DNA of 64,000 bases from Isoetes taiwanensis (GCA_021234155.1 JAJEKV010000004.1:2497248-2561247); one strand, 5' to 3'; counted from the first letter of the stretch, positions 36,546 through 48,670 are shown. Notes: generated by a model not told the origin, from the letters alone. Numbers and translations are program-made.

Positions 36546-37398
36546 TTCCCTTCCATATATTCTGTTCAAGGCTGCAAGTGAGGAGGCATTGAGAGCAGAT
36601 TGTGCCAGGACTGAACGTTGAGGCCCAAAAGAAGGGGCTGCCTGGAGATAGGGCTCTATCGTGGGATCATAGGGCTAACCAGACGGCACAGGCACCTGGA
36701 TAAGGTTCTTTGCCTTGCGGGTCTCTCTGGCCATGCGTTTGATTGTGCGGGTCATGCTGAGGTTCTTTGAAAGAGGAACTGAGGCCATAAGAACAAGCTG
36801 TAGATAGGTAGACCAAGGTAGGAGCAGACAAAAGCTGGAAAAAAAAAGGAGGGCTGGAACTTATAGGCTGGGCGGAAATCCGTGGCTGGCCTAAGTTATA
36901 TGGAATTGCAGCTGGTGTGGAAGAACTGTGCAGCCGCTGGTTTAATACCGGCAGAGAGATATGGGTCGTTTGACCCAGGAGCGAAAATTGGCAAACCGGC
37001 CTAGATGGAGAGATGTGCTGCCAGACCAGTAGAACCTACAGAAAACCTGACCTGATGCAATAACCGACCTCTTATTCGAACTGACCTGATGCAAATCCCG
37101 GTGAATCAGAACTGAAGGCCAAGAAACAGGTGGTGGAACTGGCTGGAAGCTGCCGAGAGCCTATGCTGGGGAATCCGAAACTGGAGGTTGCGATGAGGCC
37201 GATCCTCTGTTCTTGCTGCTGCCGACGTAAGGTACTGTTGGTTGGGCTGGTGCTTGGTGCTCCCACCTGAAGGAGATCTTCACATGAGCTGAGCTAGAAC
37301 GGGCCTTGGGCGCCTAGGCGCCTAGGCGGCAGGCGGTGGCGCCAACGAAGGAAGGCTAGGGTATTCACGCCAACATAAGGACAAAGATTTTGATGTGG
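36546..37398. other. No recognised gene
   Basis: May continue the LINE body or be unrelated. The minus frame 37072-37266 is Ser/Pro-rich, short and unrecognised. GGCGCCTAGGCGCCTAGG at about 37308-37325 is a small GC-rich repeat next to the following MITE. Confidence 0.35.
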
Positions 37399-37526
37399 TA
37401 TTGTATAGGGGAACTGTAGTTGGGATGCCATTCCGGCACATAGGGAGAGTCCCGCGACCGGCGGTAGCCGGGAGCGGATCTCCCTTGCGCCAGAATAGCA
37501 GACAAATTGCAGTTCCCCTACAATAT
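37399..37526. mobile_element. MITE family B, copy 1 (full-length palindrome)
   Basis: TATTGTATAGGGGAACTG at the left pairs with CAGTTCCCCTACAATA at the right, and the pairing continues inward (GCCATTCCGGCACA against GCGCCAGAATAGC) to a GC-rich core with CCCGCGACCGGC and GCCGGGAGCGG. The whole 128 bp can fold as one long hairpin. Confidence 0.8.
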
Positions 37527-38487
37527 AGAAGCTGGGGATCGATTTTTTTGTGCAGGTCTGCTCTATGAGATCAAGCTATGAATCCTGCACCTGCACTTAA
37601 TGGGATCTACAGTTGTAAGAACGGATCTGCCAGGAAACAAGGTGGAACATTCGCTGCCAGTATTTGTTGATGGCATAAGAGGCATGAGAAATCAGAGTAT
37701 TTGGCGAATAGCAAGCTCCATCGGATTGAATAGAACTGCAGTCTGACTTATTCGATCCGCAAATTTTATCCAGATTCGATTGAAGCTTTTGGATACTCGA
37801 ATCCGAGCTTGCAACGCACCAGATTTTGTTCTGATTCGTCTGCACAGCTACAGAAATAGGGGATTGGGAAGATTATTGGACTTCTTTAGTTTTTCCGGTA
37901 AGATCTATGGCGTGAACCGGCGACCCATCTGGATAAAAAAGACTCTAATGCTTCTCTGCAACAGCTCCGGGCTTCAGATTTCCATTGAACAGAGAAAAAA
38001 TATACGTGGGTATGATCTGATAAGCCGGTGGGGGGGTTCCTTTTGGAGGATCCGCAAGCATTTTTTGAACTAATCTTCTGTTATAAATCGCAGCATTTGA
38101 AACAGTAGCTCCTTTTGGGATTCATCCCCTCGAGAAGGCCATCTAGTTTCTGAAACTCTATTCTTGCTAGCTCTATTCTTGATTGAAGCACAGATTCTAT
38201 GCGCAAATAGATCCGGAAGCATGAAGCGAAGCTCCGGCATACTTCTCCCTGTGAGGATCCAAGGCAATTGCAAAGATCTGGCACCTGCTAGCTCTATTCT
38301 TGATTGAAGAAATTTGCGGCGGTCGAAACCCTAAAACAAGTCGGTCAAAGCCCTAAAAGAAAACATCAAGGAAAACCGGAAGAGCTGGTAAAGCGGAATC
38401 ATGGGACCCCATTTTATTCCGCGGTATTGGCGTCGCCACGTGTCATCACGAGAATGCACCATGGACAAAAATCGAGACCCAACTTCT
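37527..38487. other. No recognised gene
   Basis: Frames such as 37780-38073 (97 codons, plus strand) are unrecognised. TAGCTCTATTCTTGATTGAAG occurs at about 38169-38189 and 38289-38309, a short local repeat. Confidence 0.35.
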
Positions 38488-38618
38488 ATATTGTACGAGG
38501 GCATGGCCATTGGGACCCCATTCTGGTGTGGGCCGCTGGGGCCCCGCGACCGGCAGAGCCGGGAGCGGGTCACTGGCCACACCGAAATGGGGAACCAATG
38601 GCCACGCCCTTACAACAT
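38488..38618. mobile_element. MITE family B, copy 2 (full-length palindrome)
   Basis: Left arm TTGTACGAGGGCATGGCCAT pairs with right arm ATGGCCACGCCCTTACAA, continuing through ACCCCATT/AATGGGGA and GGTGTGGG/CCACACC. The core CCCCGCGACCGGC...GCCGGGAGCGGG is almost the same as that of copy 1, 1.1 kb away, though the arms have diverged. Total about 131 bp. Confidence 0.8.
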
Positions 38619-38965
38619 GGAATGGGGGATCAAAATTGTCCCCCTTTTTTTATCCCCTGTTTTCTGTAAGGTGGAGGTCCGGCTATGGTGTCGCCGGAGA
38701 GACGTCCTTCGAGGCCCTTCGGCTCGTCATTTTGCGTTCATAGGGCCCCTCGGTTTGGTGCAAGGAGGCATTGATCCATTTTGTGGATTAGATGCTTCAT
38801 TTTTTGGATTTTGCTGCTTCATTTTTCGTTTTATGCTTCAGCAACTAGTTTTGAAGGCGGCCAGCCGTCTTTTCTCAGTTTTGGAGCTTTTATTGCAGGT
38901 ATTCACAAGCATTTTTTAAAGTTTGTTGATTCTTTATCTTATATCTGTGTTTTTGTTAAATGCAG

Positions 38966-39127
38966 GTGGAATGGGAGTTCTTGACGGCACGGCCAGCATG
39001 CGACTCCAGGTATAAGATATTTCATTATTTTTTTGTGATTTGGTGATTTCTTTCTAAGTTTTTGTGCATGCAGGTCGAAAAGCGCATTTCCAAACATCTT
39101 CTGGTCGGGACACGACTCAAGCTTTAG
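38966..39127 (+). pseudogene. Two small splice-bounded exon-like segments, unidentified
   Basis: 38966-39009 follows TGCAG and ends CCAG before GTATAAG. 39074-39127 follows ATGCAG and ends TTTAG before GTATTGC. Both keep phase 2, and together they read ...VEWEFLTARPACDSR and SKSAFPNIFWSGHDSSFR. The T-rich spacers look like plant introns. I recognise no family; a third acceptor-like TGCAG lies near 39225. Confidence 0.3.
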
Positions 39128-40097
39128 GTATTGCTAGAGTTTTTTTGTCTTTTTGTTGCTTTCTTTCTTAATCTTTATGCATGCAAGTTGGGATGGAGTA
39201 GAAACATCAAATCTTTATGCATGCAGGTTGGGATGTTGTTTTCTGCAAAATTCACTCTGAAGTTGTGATTTCATGATGGAGTTATGATTTTACATGTTTG
39301 TGAAACTGTGATCAAGCATTTCAATGTGAAACTGTGACCAACATTTCAATCTAAAACTGTGTGAAACATTTCAATGTGAAACTTGGTACTAAAATTTCGA
39401 ATGTGAAATAGGGTTTTGGATGAACTGAAATTTGAATGATACGAAACTTTCAATGTTTAAACTTTCTGCTGAAACTTTAACTTAAATGTAATTTGATTAA
39501 GTTAAACCTGTTATAGCCAGTCATGTTACACCTGCACGGAATTTGCATCCCTCTTTCCATTCCAGATTGTAGGGATGTGACAGGTGTCAACACAGTGTTA
39601 AATCCTACACGGATTTTGAGACCCCATTTCCATGTTGTATATGAAGTCGTAGAAGTACGGGTTTTGAGGGGCTTGTTTCCAAATTTTTGAGCGGCCTATT
39701 TTCTTGAATCTTTTTTTTTGGCTTCTTGTTTCAGTGGTCTTTCTATTTTGGTGGCATATATTGCAATGGTGTAAAAAAAAGAATGTGGTGGATTGAAATT
39801 TAGAAAGTGTAGCGATGGTGACAGTTCAATTTCTCTAATTTCATGTCGACGGATTTCGTGTCGATGGATTCGGGGCAGGGGCGGATAAGCTGCCAAATTC
39901 CAGGGGTATACGCACTTCTCGGCAGATCTGGTGAGGCCTCGTTTTCATCGCTCCAACAGATCTTTGAGGCTCCAAGCCTGTCATCCATTGATGTTTGCTT
40001 CAGGGATGGATTTCGGGTAAAGGATTTCGCATAGCTTCTAGGCAGGGCTTTGACCCTTTTTTTAGATGGCCGGATTCCAATTCCTTGGCTGCTTTGC
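39128..40097. other. No recognised gene; short repeats at 39290-39430
   Basis: Phrases such as ATTTCAATGTGAAACTGTG recur four or five times at 39290-39430 with 25-40-bp spacing. The 63-codon plus frame 39843-40034 is unrecognised. The Copia-1 target site TTTGC lies at 40093-40097. Confidence 0.45.
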
Positions 40098-40252
40098 TGT
40101 TAAAATAGATCCAAAAAGATAGTTCTTCTTATTTAAGTTGTAACATAATTAGGTGTATGCCATAAATAGGCATTATTGTAGTCATCAAAGGAGGATGGCC
40201 CATTGGGTGATCATCCAATTTTGGTGAAATCTTGGCTTCTCATTTCGTTTCA
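40098..40252 (+). repeat. Copia-1 5' LTR
   Basis: 155 bp from TGTTAAAATAGATCC to CGTTTCA. Contains CTTATTTAAG and ATAAATAGGC, possible TATA/R-region sequence. Compared with the 3' LTR it has about a dozen substitutions and lacks a ~16-bp insert. Confidence 0.88.
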
Positions 40253-40265
40253 TGGTATCAGAGCC
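40253..40265 (+). other. Copia-1 primer-binding site (initiator tRNA-Met)
   Basis: TGGTATCAGAGCC starts immediately after the LTR CA end; it is the standard copia minus-strand primer site. Confidence 0.9.
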
Positions 40266-40314
40266 GTAAGGCAAGAGAAACGTAAAGGGTGAGAGTTTTT
40301 CGTGAGTTTTTCAG

Positions 40315-41130
40315 ATGGCGAAACTTCAGATGGATCTAAAGAACCTGGAGAAGTTGGATCGAAGTAATGCCACAGTGTGGTTCTAGAAAATGCAGGCGAT
40401 TCTTGAAGAAAGGGAAGTATGGGATGTTGTAAGCGGAGATATGCTAGTTCTGAGTGAAGATGAAAACAATAGAGAGGTAGCTCCATCTGCAGAAGAGATT
40501 GCCCTCCGGTCTGCTTGGAGGAAGAAAGATAATAGAGCTAAAACATCGTTGATGTTTGGCTGAAGGACAGACAAATACCATTGGTGAGACTCAAAGGAAC
40601 TGCAAAAGAAGGATGGGAGTGTTTGAAGAAAAACTTCAAATACACAGTACGTCACAGAAGTTGTTCGTGTGGCAAGAATTCTTCATTGCCAAGATGAAAG
40701 AAGGAGAGGATCCAACGGATCATATTAGCAAGATGGAGAGTTTGTGTGATCAGTTGGCTGCTCTTGATTATACAATCAAGGATGAGGATTTGACTATGGC
40801 AATTCTGTCTAGCCTTCCTAGCTCCTACGATTCTATCAAACAGGCAATGGGTTGTAAGGATGGTAAGTTAAAATGTGAGCTGTTATAGGAGCTGTGCTGC
40901 AAGCATCAAGCTTGCTTAAGTCTGAAGAGGGAGAAATGGCATTTGTTGCAAATGTCAAAACCAACAAAGAATTTGAATGTTGGTCTTGTGGCAAGAAAGG
41001 CCACATATCCAGGAACTGCAGGAATTTTAAGAAAAAAGATTGCAAGAAGAAGGATTACAAAGGAAAGAGGGAGGATAGAAGAGAGAATTCTTCAAACAAT
41101 GGAAGAAGATGGAGCAATGGGAGATCCTCC
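40315..41130 (+). pseudogene. Copia-1 gag
   Basis: The ATG at 40315 begins a typical copia Gag N terminus (LEKLDRSNATVW, then QAILEEREVWDVV), broken after about 22 codons by an in-frame TAG. A UBN2-type middle part follows in another frame (FIAKMKEGEDPTDHISKMES, then LSSLPSSYDSIKQ). The nucleocapsid zinc knuckle CWSCGKKGHISRNC is at about 40980-41020, with a Lys-rich tail. At least two frame changes separate the parts. Gag would form the virus-like particle and bind the element RNA. Confidence 0.85.
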
Positions 41131-42109
41131 ACCACTCACATTGCGGAAGAACAGAAAAGTCAAACCTCTAATTACCTCTGAAAGTGGAAATGAGAGTGAA
41201 TCAGAAGCAAATATGGCAATCTTTGAAGTCCCTGCAACAGAACAGAAGCAAAAAGTAGAAAATCTTGAATTGTTTTTGAAGAACCGATGGGATTCAAGCA
41301 TTGCAACGGAGGGGCCAGAAGAGAATCCAAATGTATGTGTGGCAGAAATTGAAGCCTCTGAGGCAATGGCATGGACTGCGGTGGAAATTCCAGGAAGAAC
41401 ATGGGTATTGGATTCCGCAGCCACGCATGTGATGACTAACAGAAAGGACTGGCTTAAAGACTTCAAGGAGGAAAAAGATGGGAGAAAAATCAATGGGATA
41501 GCTGCAGGCCTGAATATTGAAGGAATTGGCATACTAACTTGCCACTTTGCAGATTGTTCTAGAGATTTGAAGCAAGTTTTGTATGATCTAGGCCTTTCAA
41601 AAAATCTGATGTCTTTGGCCAGGTTAACAGACGTAGGGATTTCTGCCTGCATCAAAAGGGATGAGTTATTGTTACTAAATGCACGACAGCGTGTGGTGGC
41701 CAAGGCAAGCAGATGTGGGCACCTTTATAAGCTAATTGAAGGTGAACATGAAGAAATTCACGCACTAGTAGCTGCTGGACCAGACAAAGACATTCAATTG
41801 TGGCATCGACACTTTGGGTACATCAATAAGGTCAGATTAAATCAATTACAAAAGGGTGGCATGGTTACAGGGATGGAGATTTCTTCTCAAGGAAATGTAG
41901 GCATATGTGAAGGGTGCATTGTTAGCAAGTTACGGCAGAAGAAAATCAAAAGGAAGGGCACACGGGCTACAAGACCTTTGGAGTTGATACATACGGATCT
42001 GAGTGGGAGAATGCCTATTCCCACATTTGGGAATGTTGAATACTTTCTGGTAATTGTAGATGATTATACCAGAAAGACCTTTGTGTTCTTAGTAAAGAAA
42101 AAGAGTGAT

Positions 42110-42217
42110 GTACTTGCTTTGTTTGCATCATGGACGAACCGAGTTCAAAAGGAAGTTGGGTATGTACTTGCTTTGTTTGCATCATGGATGAACCGAGTTC
42201 AAAAGGAAGTTGGGTAC
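42110..42217 (+). repeat. 54-bp in-frame tandem duplication in Copia-1 integrase
   Basis: The unit starting GTACTTGCTTTGTTTGCATC is present at 42110-42163 and 42164-42217 with one or two differences. It repeats 18 residues (VLALFASW(T/M)NRVQKEVGY) and keeps frame inside the integrase core. Confidence 0.95.
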
Positions 42218-42871
42218 AACATTAGTTCAATTCAGAGTGATAATAGGACTGAATTCGTGTCTCAGGCATTCAACCAGCTTCTGGAGCAATAGGATATCAG
42301 GAGACAATTGTCAAATCCATATGAGCATTCCCAAAATGGAGTGGCAGAACGGAAGATGAGGACTTTAAAAGAATGTGCATTGAGCATGATGAAATGGGCA
42401 AAAATCAGTGATCAAGCTTGGGGAGAAGCTATCTTGACTGCCTGCTACATTCAAAACAGGGCACCAACAGTGGCAATTAAAGATGTAACTCCGGAAGAAT
42501 TACGGAGTGGGCAAAAACCAGATGTATCTCATTTTAAAGTGTCTGGGTGTGTCGCCTACGCATTCAAACCAAAAGAACTCAAAAAACACAAGCTGGATGA
42601 TCGTGCCAGAAAGTGCATTTTTTTCGGTTATTGTCTGGACGGAAAAGGCTACAGGTTGATGGAGATCAGCACCAAGAACATAATCAAATGTAGTAATGTT
42701 GTCTTCGATGAATACGGAGTAGCTATTCCTCATGAATTACAAGAAAGTGATTGTTTTCAGGAAATACTAAGTTGTGGCTGGAGATTCAAGAAGAAATTGA
42801 GCACTATGATGTCAGGGAACTTCAAAACGGCCATGCTTTAGCAGAAATACCACAGAAGACTGAAGAGGATC

Positions 42872-42938
42872 ATATAGACCCACAAGAGGCCAGACAAGAA
42901 GTTCATATAGAACCATAAGAGGCCAGACAAGAAGTTCT
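42872..42938 (+). repeat. ~33-bp tandem duplication in the Copia-1 integrase-RT linker
   Basis: CATATAGA(C)CCA(C/T)AAGAGGCCAGACAAGAAGTT occurs twice in a row in the variable linker after the integrase. Confidence 0.85.
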
Positions 42939-43849
42939 TTATGGGAGTCAGATTCAAGGGCATGACAGGCAGCTACGCAGAAGTGCCAGAGGGCATCATC
43001 CAACAGCAAGATGGCTAGAATGGAAGAAATCAGAGGGATCAGCGGCATTAGCACAAGCTCGACAGTATGAACAATAGTTCGAAAGTGTTCATGGCACTTG
43101 CTGGGATACAGATATGGAAGAGAAGTGCGCATGGGAATGTTTCAAGGCAGAATTGTTAGAACCCTTATCAGTAAAGGAGGTCATGACTGGGACAGAATCG
43201 GAACAGTGGCTTAAGGCCATGCAAGAGGAAATTGAGGCCATGTAGATGACCAATGCATGGGATGTTGTAGAATTACCAAAGGGAAGAAGGCCGTTGGGAT
43301 GCAAATGGGTTTTTAAAATAAAGGAAGCAAGTGATGATTCCATTGAAAGATATCGTGCACGGTTGGTAGCTCAAGGTTTTTCGCAGCAGCAAGGTGTAGA
43401 CTTCGATGAGACTTTTTCATCTGTAGGAAAAATGACTTCAATAACAGCAATCTTGGCAATTGCAGCACAAGAGGATCTTGAGATACATCAGATGGATGTG
43501 AAAACAGCGTTCTTAAATGGATATTTAGATGAGGAAATGTATATGAATCAGCCTGAAGGTTTTGATCAGGAAAAGGGTAAAGTATGCAGGCTCAATCGAT
43601 CACTTTATGGATTAAAGCAGAGCCCGAGAATGTGGAACAGGAGGATTGATCAATTTCTGCAACAATCAGGGCTTGCTAGATGCGTGACAGAATGGAATGT
43701 GTATATTAGATGGATTGAACAAAAAATATTACTAGTAATTATTTATGTTGATGATCTCATCATTGTCAGCAAAGGCATGGAGGGAATTAATTCAACCAAA
43801 CATGTGTTGGTCTGAATTTCGCATGACAGATCTGGGAGAAATTCAAACA

Positions 43850-44416
43850 TGAAGAATTTAAGCAATAGAGAATGATCTAAACAATCTATTCAAAGATAAA
43901 ATTGAATAGACTAGAGCAATGTTCTTATCACCTTTCACACTTGAAAATAACCTTCACAACTTTAATAAAAATATCACAGACCTTAGAATTGCTACAGTAC
44001 TATTACTGTAGCAATGGTATTGACCAAGCTACTGTAGCTTGGTTGACTGAGATTTCAAAAGCCCAAGCAATTGATCGGATCTCCCTTGAACACCTGCATT
44101 CACAGTTTATTCAACCGATAATGAATCCAATCCTTCTTATTAATTTTATAGCTCTTGATCCGACCGCTGAGGCGAACCGATCGAGCCAGTCTATTCCTGG
44201 CATGCTTAATCTGGAACTTTGAATATGGTTCCCCCTCAAATGCATATTAGGTGTCCATATCAAGGTAGTTTACTATAAATAATTTATGTATCCCTTAGAC
44301 CATGGTCTAGTCTTGCCCTTAGCAATATAGTAACCTTCACCAACAATATAGGTTAAGCGATCCTTAACCTATATTGTCCCAAGCAAGATACAATTATAAC
44401 ATGATCAATCTTAACA
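43850..44416 (-). repeat. Copia-2 left LTR (3' LTR in element sense)
   Basis: 567 bp, TGAAGAATTTAAGC to CAATCTTAACA on the plus strand, directly outside the AAACA duplication. Contains CTATAAATAATTTATG on the plus strand; no promoter is assigned. Confidence 0.93.
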
Positions 44417-44428
44417 TTCCCCCTTCAT
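44417..44428 (-). other. Copia-2 polypurine tract
   Basis: On the minus strand ATGAAGGGGGAA stands immediately before the LTR start TGTTAAG, the expected polypurine tract. Confidence 0.85.
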
Positions 44429-44461
44429 GTTATAATCCAAGCACTGTATTAAGCATTTTAA

Positions 44462-47400
44462 TTATGTAAATCTTCTTTCTGGTAAAGCCTTTGTGAGGAG
44501 ATCTGCCAACTGCTTCGAAGTGTTCACATATATCAACTTAACTATATCTTTCCCAACTACTTCTCTGATAAAGTGTAGCTCTAATTCTATGTGCTTTGAT
44601 CTCTCATGAAACACTGGATCTTTTGTCATAGCTATGCAGCTTGTACTATCACAGTATAATTCAGTAGCTTTGTCTTGATTGTAACCTAGCTCAATCAATA
44701 ACCTCCTTTCCCATATCACTTCCTTGGTAGTTAATACAGCTGAAGCATATTCAGCTTCAGCACTTGACATTGTTGTGGCATTCTATTTTTTGCATTTCCA
44801 ACTAATTAGAGCTTCCCCTAGGAATGTTAGATAACCTGATGTAGATTTTCTAGTGTCAAGGTCTCCTCCCCAGTCAGCATCACAATAGGCTAGTAATTGT
44901 AAATTTTCAGTGCAATAACTAATGCCATGGTTCATTGTGCCCTTCAAGTACCTCAACACTCGTTTTGCTGCTATCCAGTGTTCTTTCCCTGGATCATTAT
45001 TATATCTGCTTAACATATTTACTACATAAGCTATGTCTGGTTTGGTGCAATTGGCCACATAAGATAGATAGCCAATTAATGACATATATGATACATTGCT
45101 CATTTCTTCTCGTTCTGCACCTGTTTTGGGACATATCCTGGTTGAAATCTTGCAACCTGGTACTATAGGGGTTTTGCAAATATTGCAATCGTTCATCTTG
45201 AATTTACTGAGCATCCCGTCAAGCTGTGACCTTTCTGAGTTAAAGTCAAGTTTTTGCTTGCTCTATCCCTATGCACTTCTATTCCCAAGAATTATTTGAA
45301 TTCACCAAGATCAGACATCTTGAATTTGTTTTTCAAAATATTCTCGCAATGCCCCAAAATATTTGTGCCTTTTGACACCATTATATTATCATCTACATAG
45401 TGACTATTATGCACCATTCAACTCCTCTCTGAAATTTGTAAAGATTCCCATCATTCTGCAATTTGATAAAACCTTGCTCTCTGAGAAAATAATCTATACA
45501 CTTATACCATTCTCTTGGGGATTGTTTAAGGCCATATACTGCCTTGTTTAATTTCCAAAATTTCCATGTCCCTTCTTCAAATCCTGGGGGTAATTTCATG
45601 TCGATTTCCTCTTCCAACAATCGACAGTAACATCCTTATGCTATTCATTTTTACAAGTGGAGAGAAAGTTTCTTCATAATCCTGGCCATACCTCTGAGTA
45701 AAGCCTTGAGCTACCAGTTTGGCTTTGAATTTGGGCCATCTGCTTCAGTTTTTATCTTGAACAGCCATTTGTTCCTAACAGTGTTCTTGTCACTTGGCAT
45801 ATCAACAAGTTCATAAGTGTTGGTCCTACTAAAGGATTGCATTTCTTCTTGCATAGCTCTTAACCATTTCTTGTAGTCAGGGGAGGACATTGCTTCATCA
45901 TAAGTTTTAGGTACAGAAATGTCCAAATGCATTAATATTTCAAAGAGGCTGAGTATCTCACCTTCTTTTTCTCTAAGTCTCCTGCTCCTGCCCATGTCAT
46001 CTCGTCCAAAAAATTCAAGATTAGTTGCAGCTTCTTTTTGAAGTATTTCTGCTTCAGTCCTTTTTCTTCTTTTCAATTCGCCTTGATTTACATCTTGTTG
46101 ATCAGCTGTGACTTCAGACTACGCATTTTCAACATCAATAACATTAGGTTCAGTTAGCATTTGTTTGGTATTCATATCTTCATCTTCATTATAGTCAACA
46201 ACCCTTGCAGGTTCAACTTGTTCATTTTCAAGGTTTGCTTTTTTTGCAACTTTGTAATCAGTAGCCTGGCCTTCATTGTTGATTTTTTGCAGTACTTTGT
46301 AAAACTGCTCCTCATCAAATAGCACATCCCTGCTTATTATGACCCTTCTCTTACTTGGATCATACAATCTATATGCCTTTGATTGTTGATCATATCCAAC
46401 TAAATATGTTATATAAGCCTTATCATCAAGTTTCTTTCTTAACTCATCAGGCACATGGGCAAATGCTAAGCATCCATAGGCTTTGAGACTTTCATAATCA
46501 GGTGATTTCTCTGACCACAATGTTTCAGGTATTTCCCCTTTAATACTTATAGATGGCAATAAATTCTGAACATACACTGCTGCCTTGACAGCCTGTTCCC
46601 AAAGGAAATTGGGCAAGCCTGAATATTTAAGCATGCTTCTGACTGCATTAAGAATAGTCCTATTCTTCCTTTCAGCAATTCCATTTTGCTGAGGAGAAAA
46701 TCTATATGTTAATTGTCTTTTGATGCCATGTTTGTTGCAATAATGCTTAAACTCATTTGACATGAACTCACCTCCTCTGTCTGAGCGCAAAATTTGATTT
46801 TCCTCGCAGTTTCCAGCTGTACTTCATTTGCAAAAATTTTGAATGCTTGCAGTGCTAGATCCTTTGTACTCAAGCAATAGACTTTAGTCATCCTGCTATA
46901 ATCGTAATGAAAGTCATAAAATAACTTTTTCCTGATAGGCTGATTACATTTAAGGGTCCACATAAGTCTGTGTGAACTAAATCTAATTTGTCCTTTGCCC
47001 TTTTCAATGATATCTTAAATGGAAGTTTTGTATGCTTACCCAAGATACATCCAGCACATTTGAATTTCTCATCATTAGCTGCAGTGCCTTTAATGAACCC
47101 CTTTTTTATCATGAGCTGTACTGTTTTAGAATTCACATGGCACATCCTCTCATGCCATGTTTTAATATTAGTGCATGTTACAAGGTTTATACTGGGAACA
47201 CAATGATCTATATTTAATCCAAACAAATTGCCAACTCTTTTGCCAATTAACTTTAATTTATTACTGAGAAACACTTCACATTGTAATCTCTCAAAGAGAA
47301 TCCTTATAACCAAGGTCTACTAGCTGACATACTGAAATCAAGTTCCTAACTAGCCCTGGCACACAAAGTACATTTTCTAATTTGACAGCCTTTCCTTCAA

Positions 47401-47475
47401 GGTCAAAGAGTTCCAACATTCCAGTGTCCTTGATTTCTTGCAAATCTCCATTTCCTAATTGCACATGTCCCCCTT
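44462..47475 (-). pseudogene. Copia-2 pol: integrase, RT and RNase H, frame-broken
   Basis: Read from right to left. Gag-pre-integrase and zinc region (TWHERMCHVNSKTVQ ... CAGCILGKH) and HTDLCGPL at 47.3-46.9 kb. Integrase core with RSDRGGEFMS and QQNGIAERKNRTIL at 46.8-46.1 kb. RT start WLRAMQEEMQSF and NKWLFKIK at 45.9-45.7 kb, continuing in another frame with [19 protein letters not shown]. The block that should carry RT motif A (the Asp in DVKTAFLNG) is deleted near 45.62 kb. After that come KLNKAVYGLKQSPREWY and, frameshifted, YVDD at about 45.39 kb. RNase H (SSAEAEYASA, then DSTSCIAMTKDP and HFIREVV) ends at 44462. Loss of motif A alone would disable it. Confidence 0.9.
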
Positions 47476-48648
47476 TTACTTTTCTGCAGTTCTTAAGTGA
47501 TTGGGAAGAGGAGGTCGCTGTCCTCTTAGTCCTGAATCTATAATCATCATATTATGATTATTTTCATCATGCATTAAGTGACATGATTCAACATAACTTA
47601 CCTCATCATCTTCATTCTGTTCGTCCTCATCTCCTCGAGCCTCCTGGGTTAAGTTTAGAGCTGGATTGTCCTTTGAAACTCCTTTTCCTTTATGAGTAGG
47701 TGCCCCTCTGTTTCCTCTATCCCTGCCTTTTCCTTTGAAGTTTTGCCCTCTTGGACTTGGATAGTTTGAGGCAAAATGCCCTTTACCTTCACAATTATAA
47801 CAAATGATCTCCCTTCTTGCTTTAGTACATTCAGCCTTTAAATGACCATAATTGTTACAATTGTAACATGGACCAACCTTTTCTTTACCTGCGCTATTAT
47901 TTCCCCTTTTTGCTTTGTATTTTCCAGCATAGAGCACTTCAGTAGCCTGATCATCTTCCTCTTTGCTCAAACTCTGTTCTTATCATTTGAATTGCATGTT
48001 CCTTTGTTTTAGCAATATTCCTTAACCGAGTGGCCAGATAAGCATTGTGAGATATAGCCCTTCAAATTGCTAATAGCTGATATTGTTCATTTAGTATTTT
48101 ACACCTGCCCCTTCTAAATCAGCAATAATAGAATCAAATTTTTCAAGAAACTCTGTTATATTTTCCCTATCATGTAGCTTCAGTTTCCTCGGTTGTTTTT
48201 CTAACACATCTATCTGAGAAGATGTTTTAGCTTCATAATTTTTAATCATGTATGACCACATTTCACTAGGGCTTAACCCTCTGAGTTTAAGCTTAACAGG
48301 ACCAACCTTACAGCAGATGATTGCTTGAGCTTCTTTGATTTTCAGTTCTTCATCTATCTGAATGCTTGAGATTACTGCTGGTACTGTACTATCCCTTGCT
48401 CCACTTGCTTCAGCACTTCCACCAACTATGGAACCTTCTCTACTTGAGCTTGAACTAGCTCCTCCTGCATTTGTTGATCCTGCACTAACATTAGTATTAG
48501 GACGCCTGGCTGCACATGGATCAACCAGATACCACAAGTTTTCAAACTCCAGAACTTCCTGGATACTTTGTTTCCAGATTTGAAATCCACTTTCACCTTT
48601 AAATACCTCAATGGCATTAAGCAAATTAGCACCAAATCTGCTAGACAT
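47476..48648 (-). pseudogene. Copia-2 gag and protease start
   Basis: Gag begins at ATG 48648 (MSSRFGANLLNAIEVFKGE), 36 bp inside the upstream open frame, and includes a Ser/Gly-rich segment. A frame break lies near 48.09 kb. The nucleocapsid has two knuckles: CYNCNNYGHLKAEC is complete, while the second, CYNCEGKGHFASNY, has lost its last Cys. The protease start MMIIDSGLRG (usually DSGA) is followed by a stop at 47476. Confidence 0.88.
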
Positions 48649-48670
48649 GATTACTTTATCTTGGATCTGT

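Larger units (their letters stand above)
41150..43849 (+). pseudogene. Copia-1 pol, first part: protease, integrase, RT up to the Copia-2 insertion
   Basis: Protease core WVLDSAATHVMT (41.4 kb; Ala where the usual DSG has Gly). The Gag-pre-integrase and HHCC zinc region follow (LWHRHFGYIN ... CEGCIVSK, 41.8-41.9 kb). Integrase catalytic positions: HTDLSG, SIQSDNRTEF and NGVAERKMRTLKE. An in-frame TAG at 42290 splits the integrase. After frame breaks, the RT starts about 43.15 kb: KWVFKIKE, ARLVAQGFSQQ, HQMDVKTAFLNG and VCRLNRSLYGLKQSPR, with the active-site YVDD at about 43.75 kb. The frame is then cut by Copia-2 at 43850, just downstream of a frameshift, and resumes at 49262. Confidence 0.9.

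Noticed and set aside
41092-41703. 203-codon minus-strand frame in Copia-1
   Set aside because: Antisense shadow of the protease/integrase coding strand.
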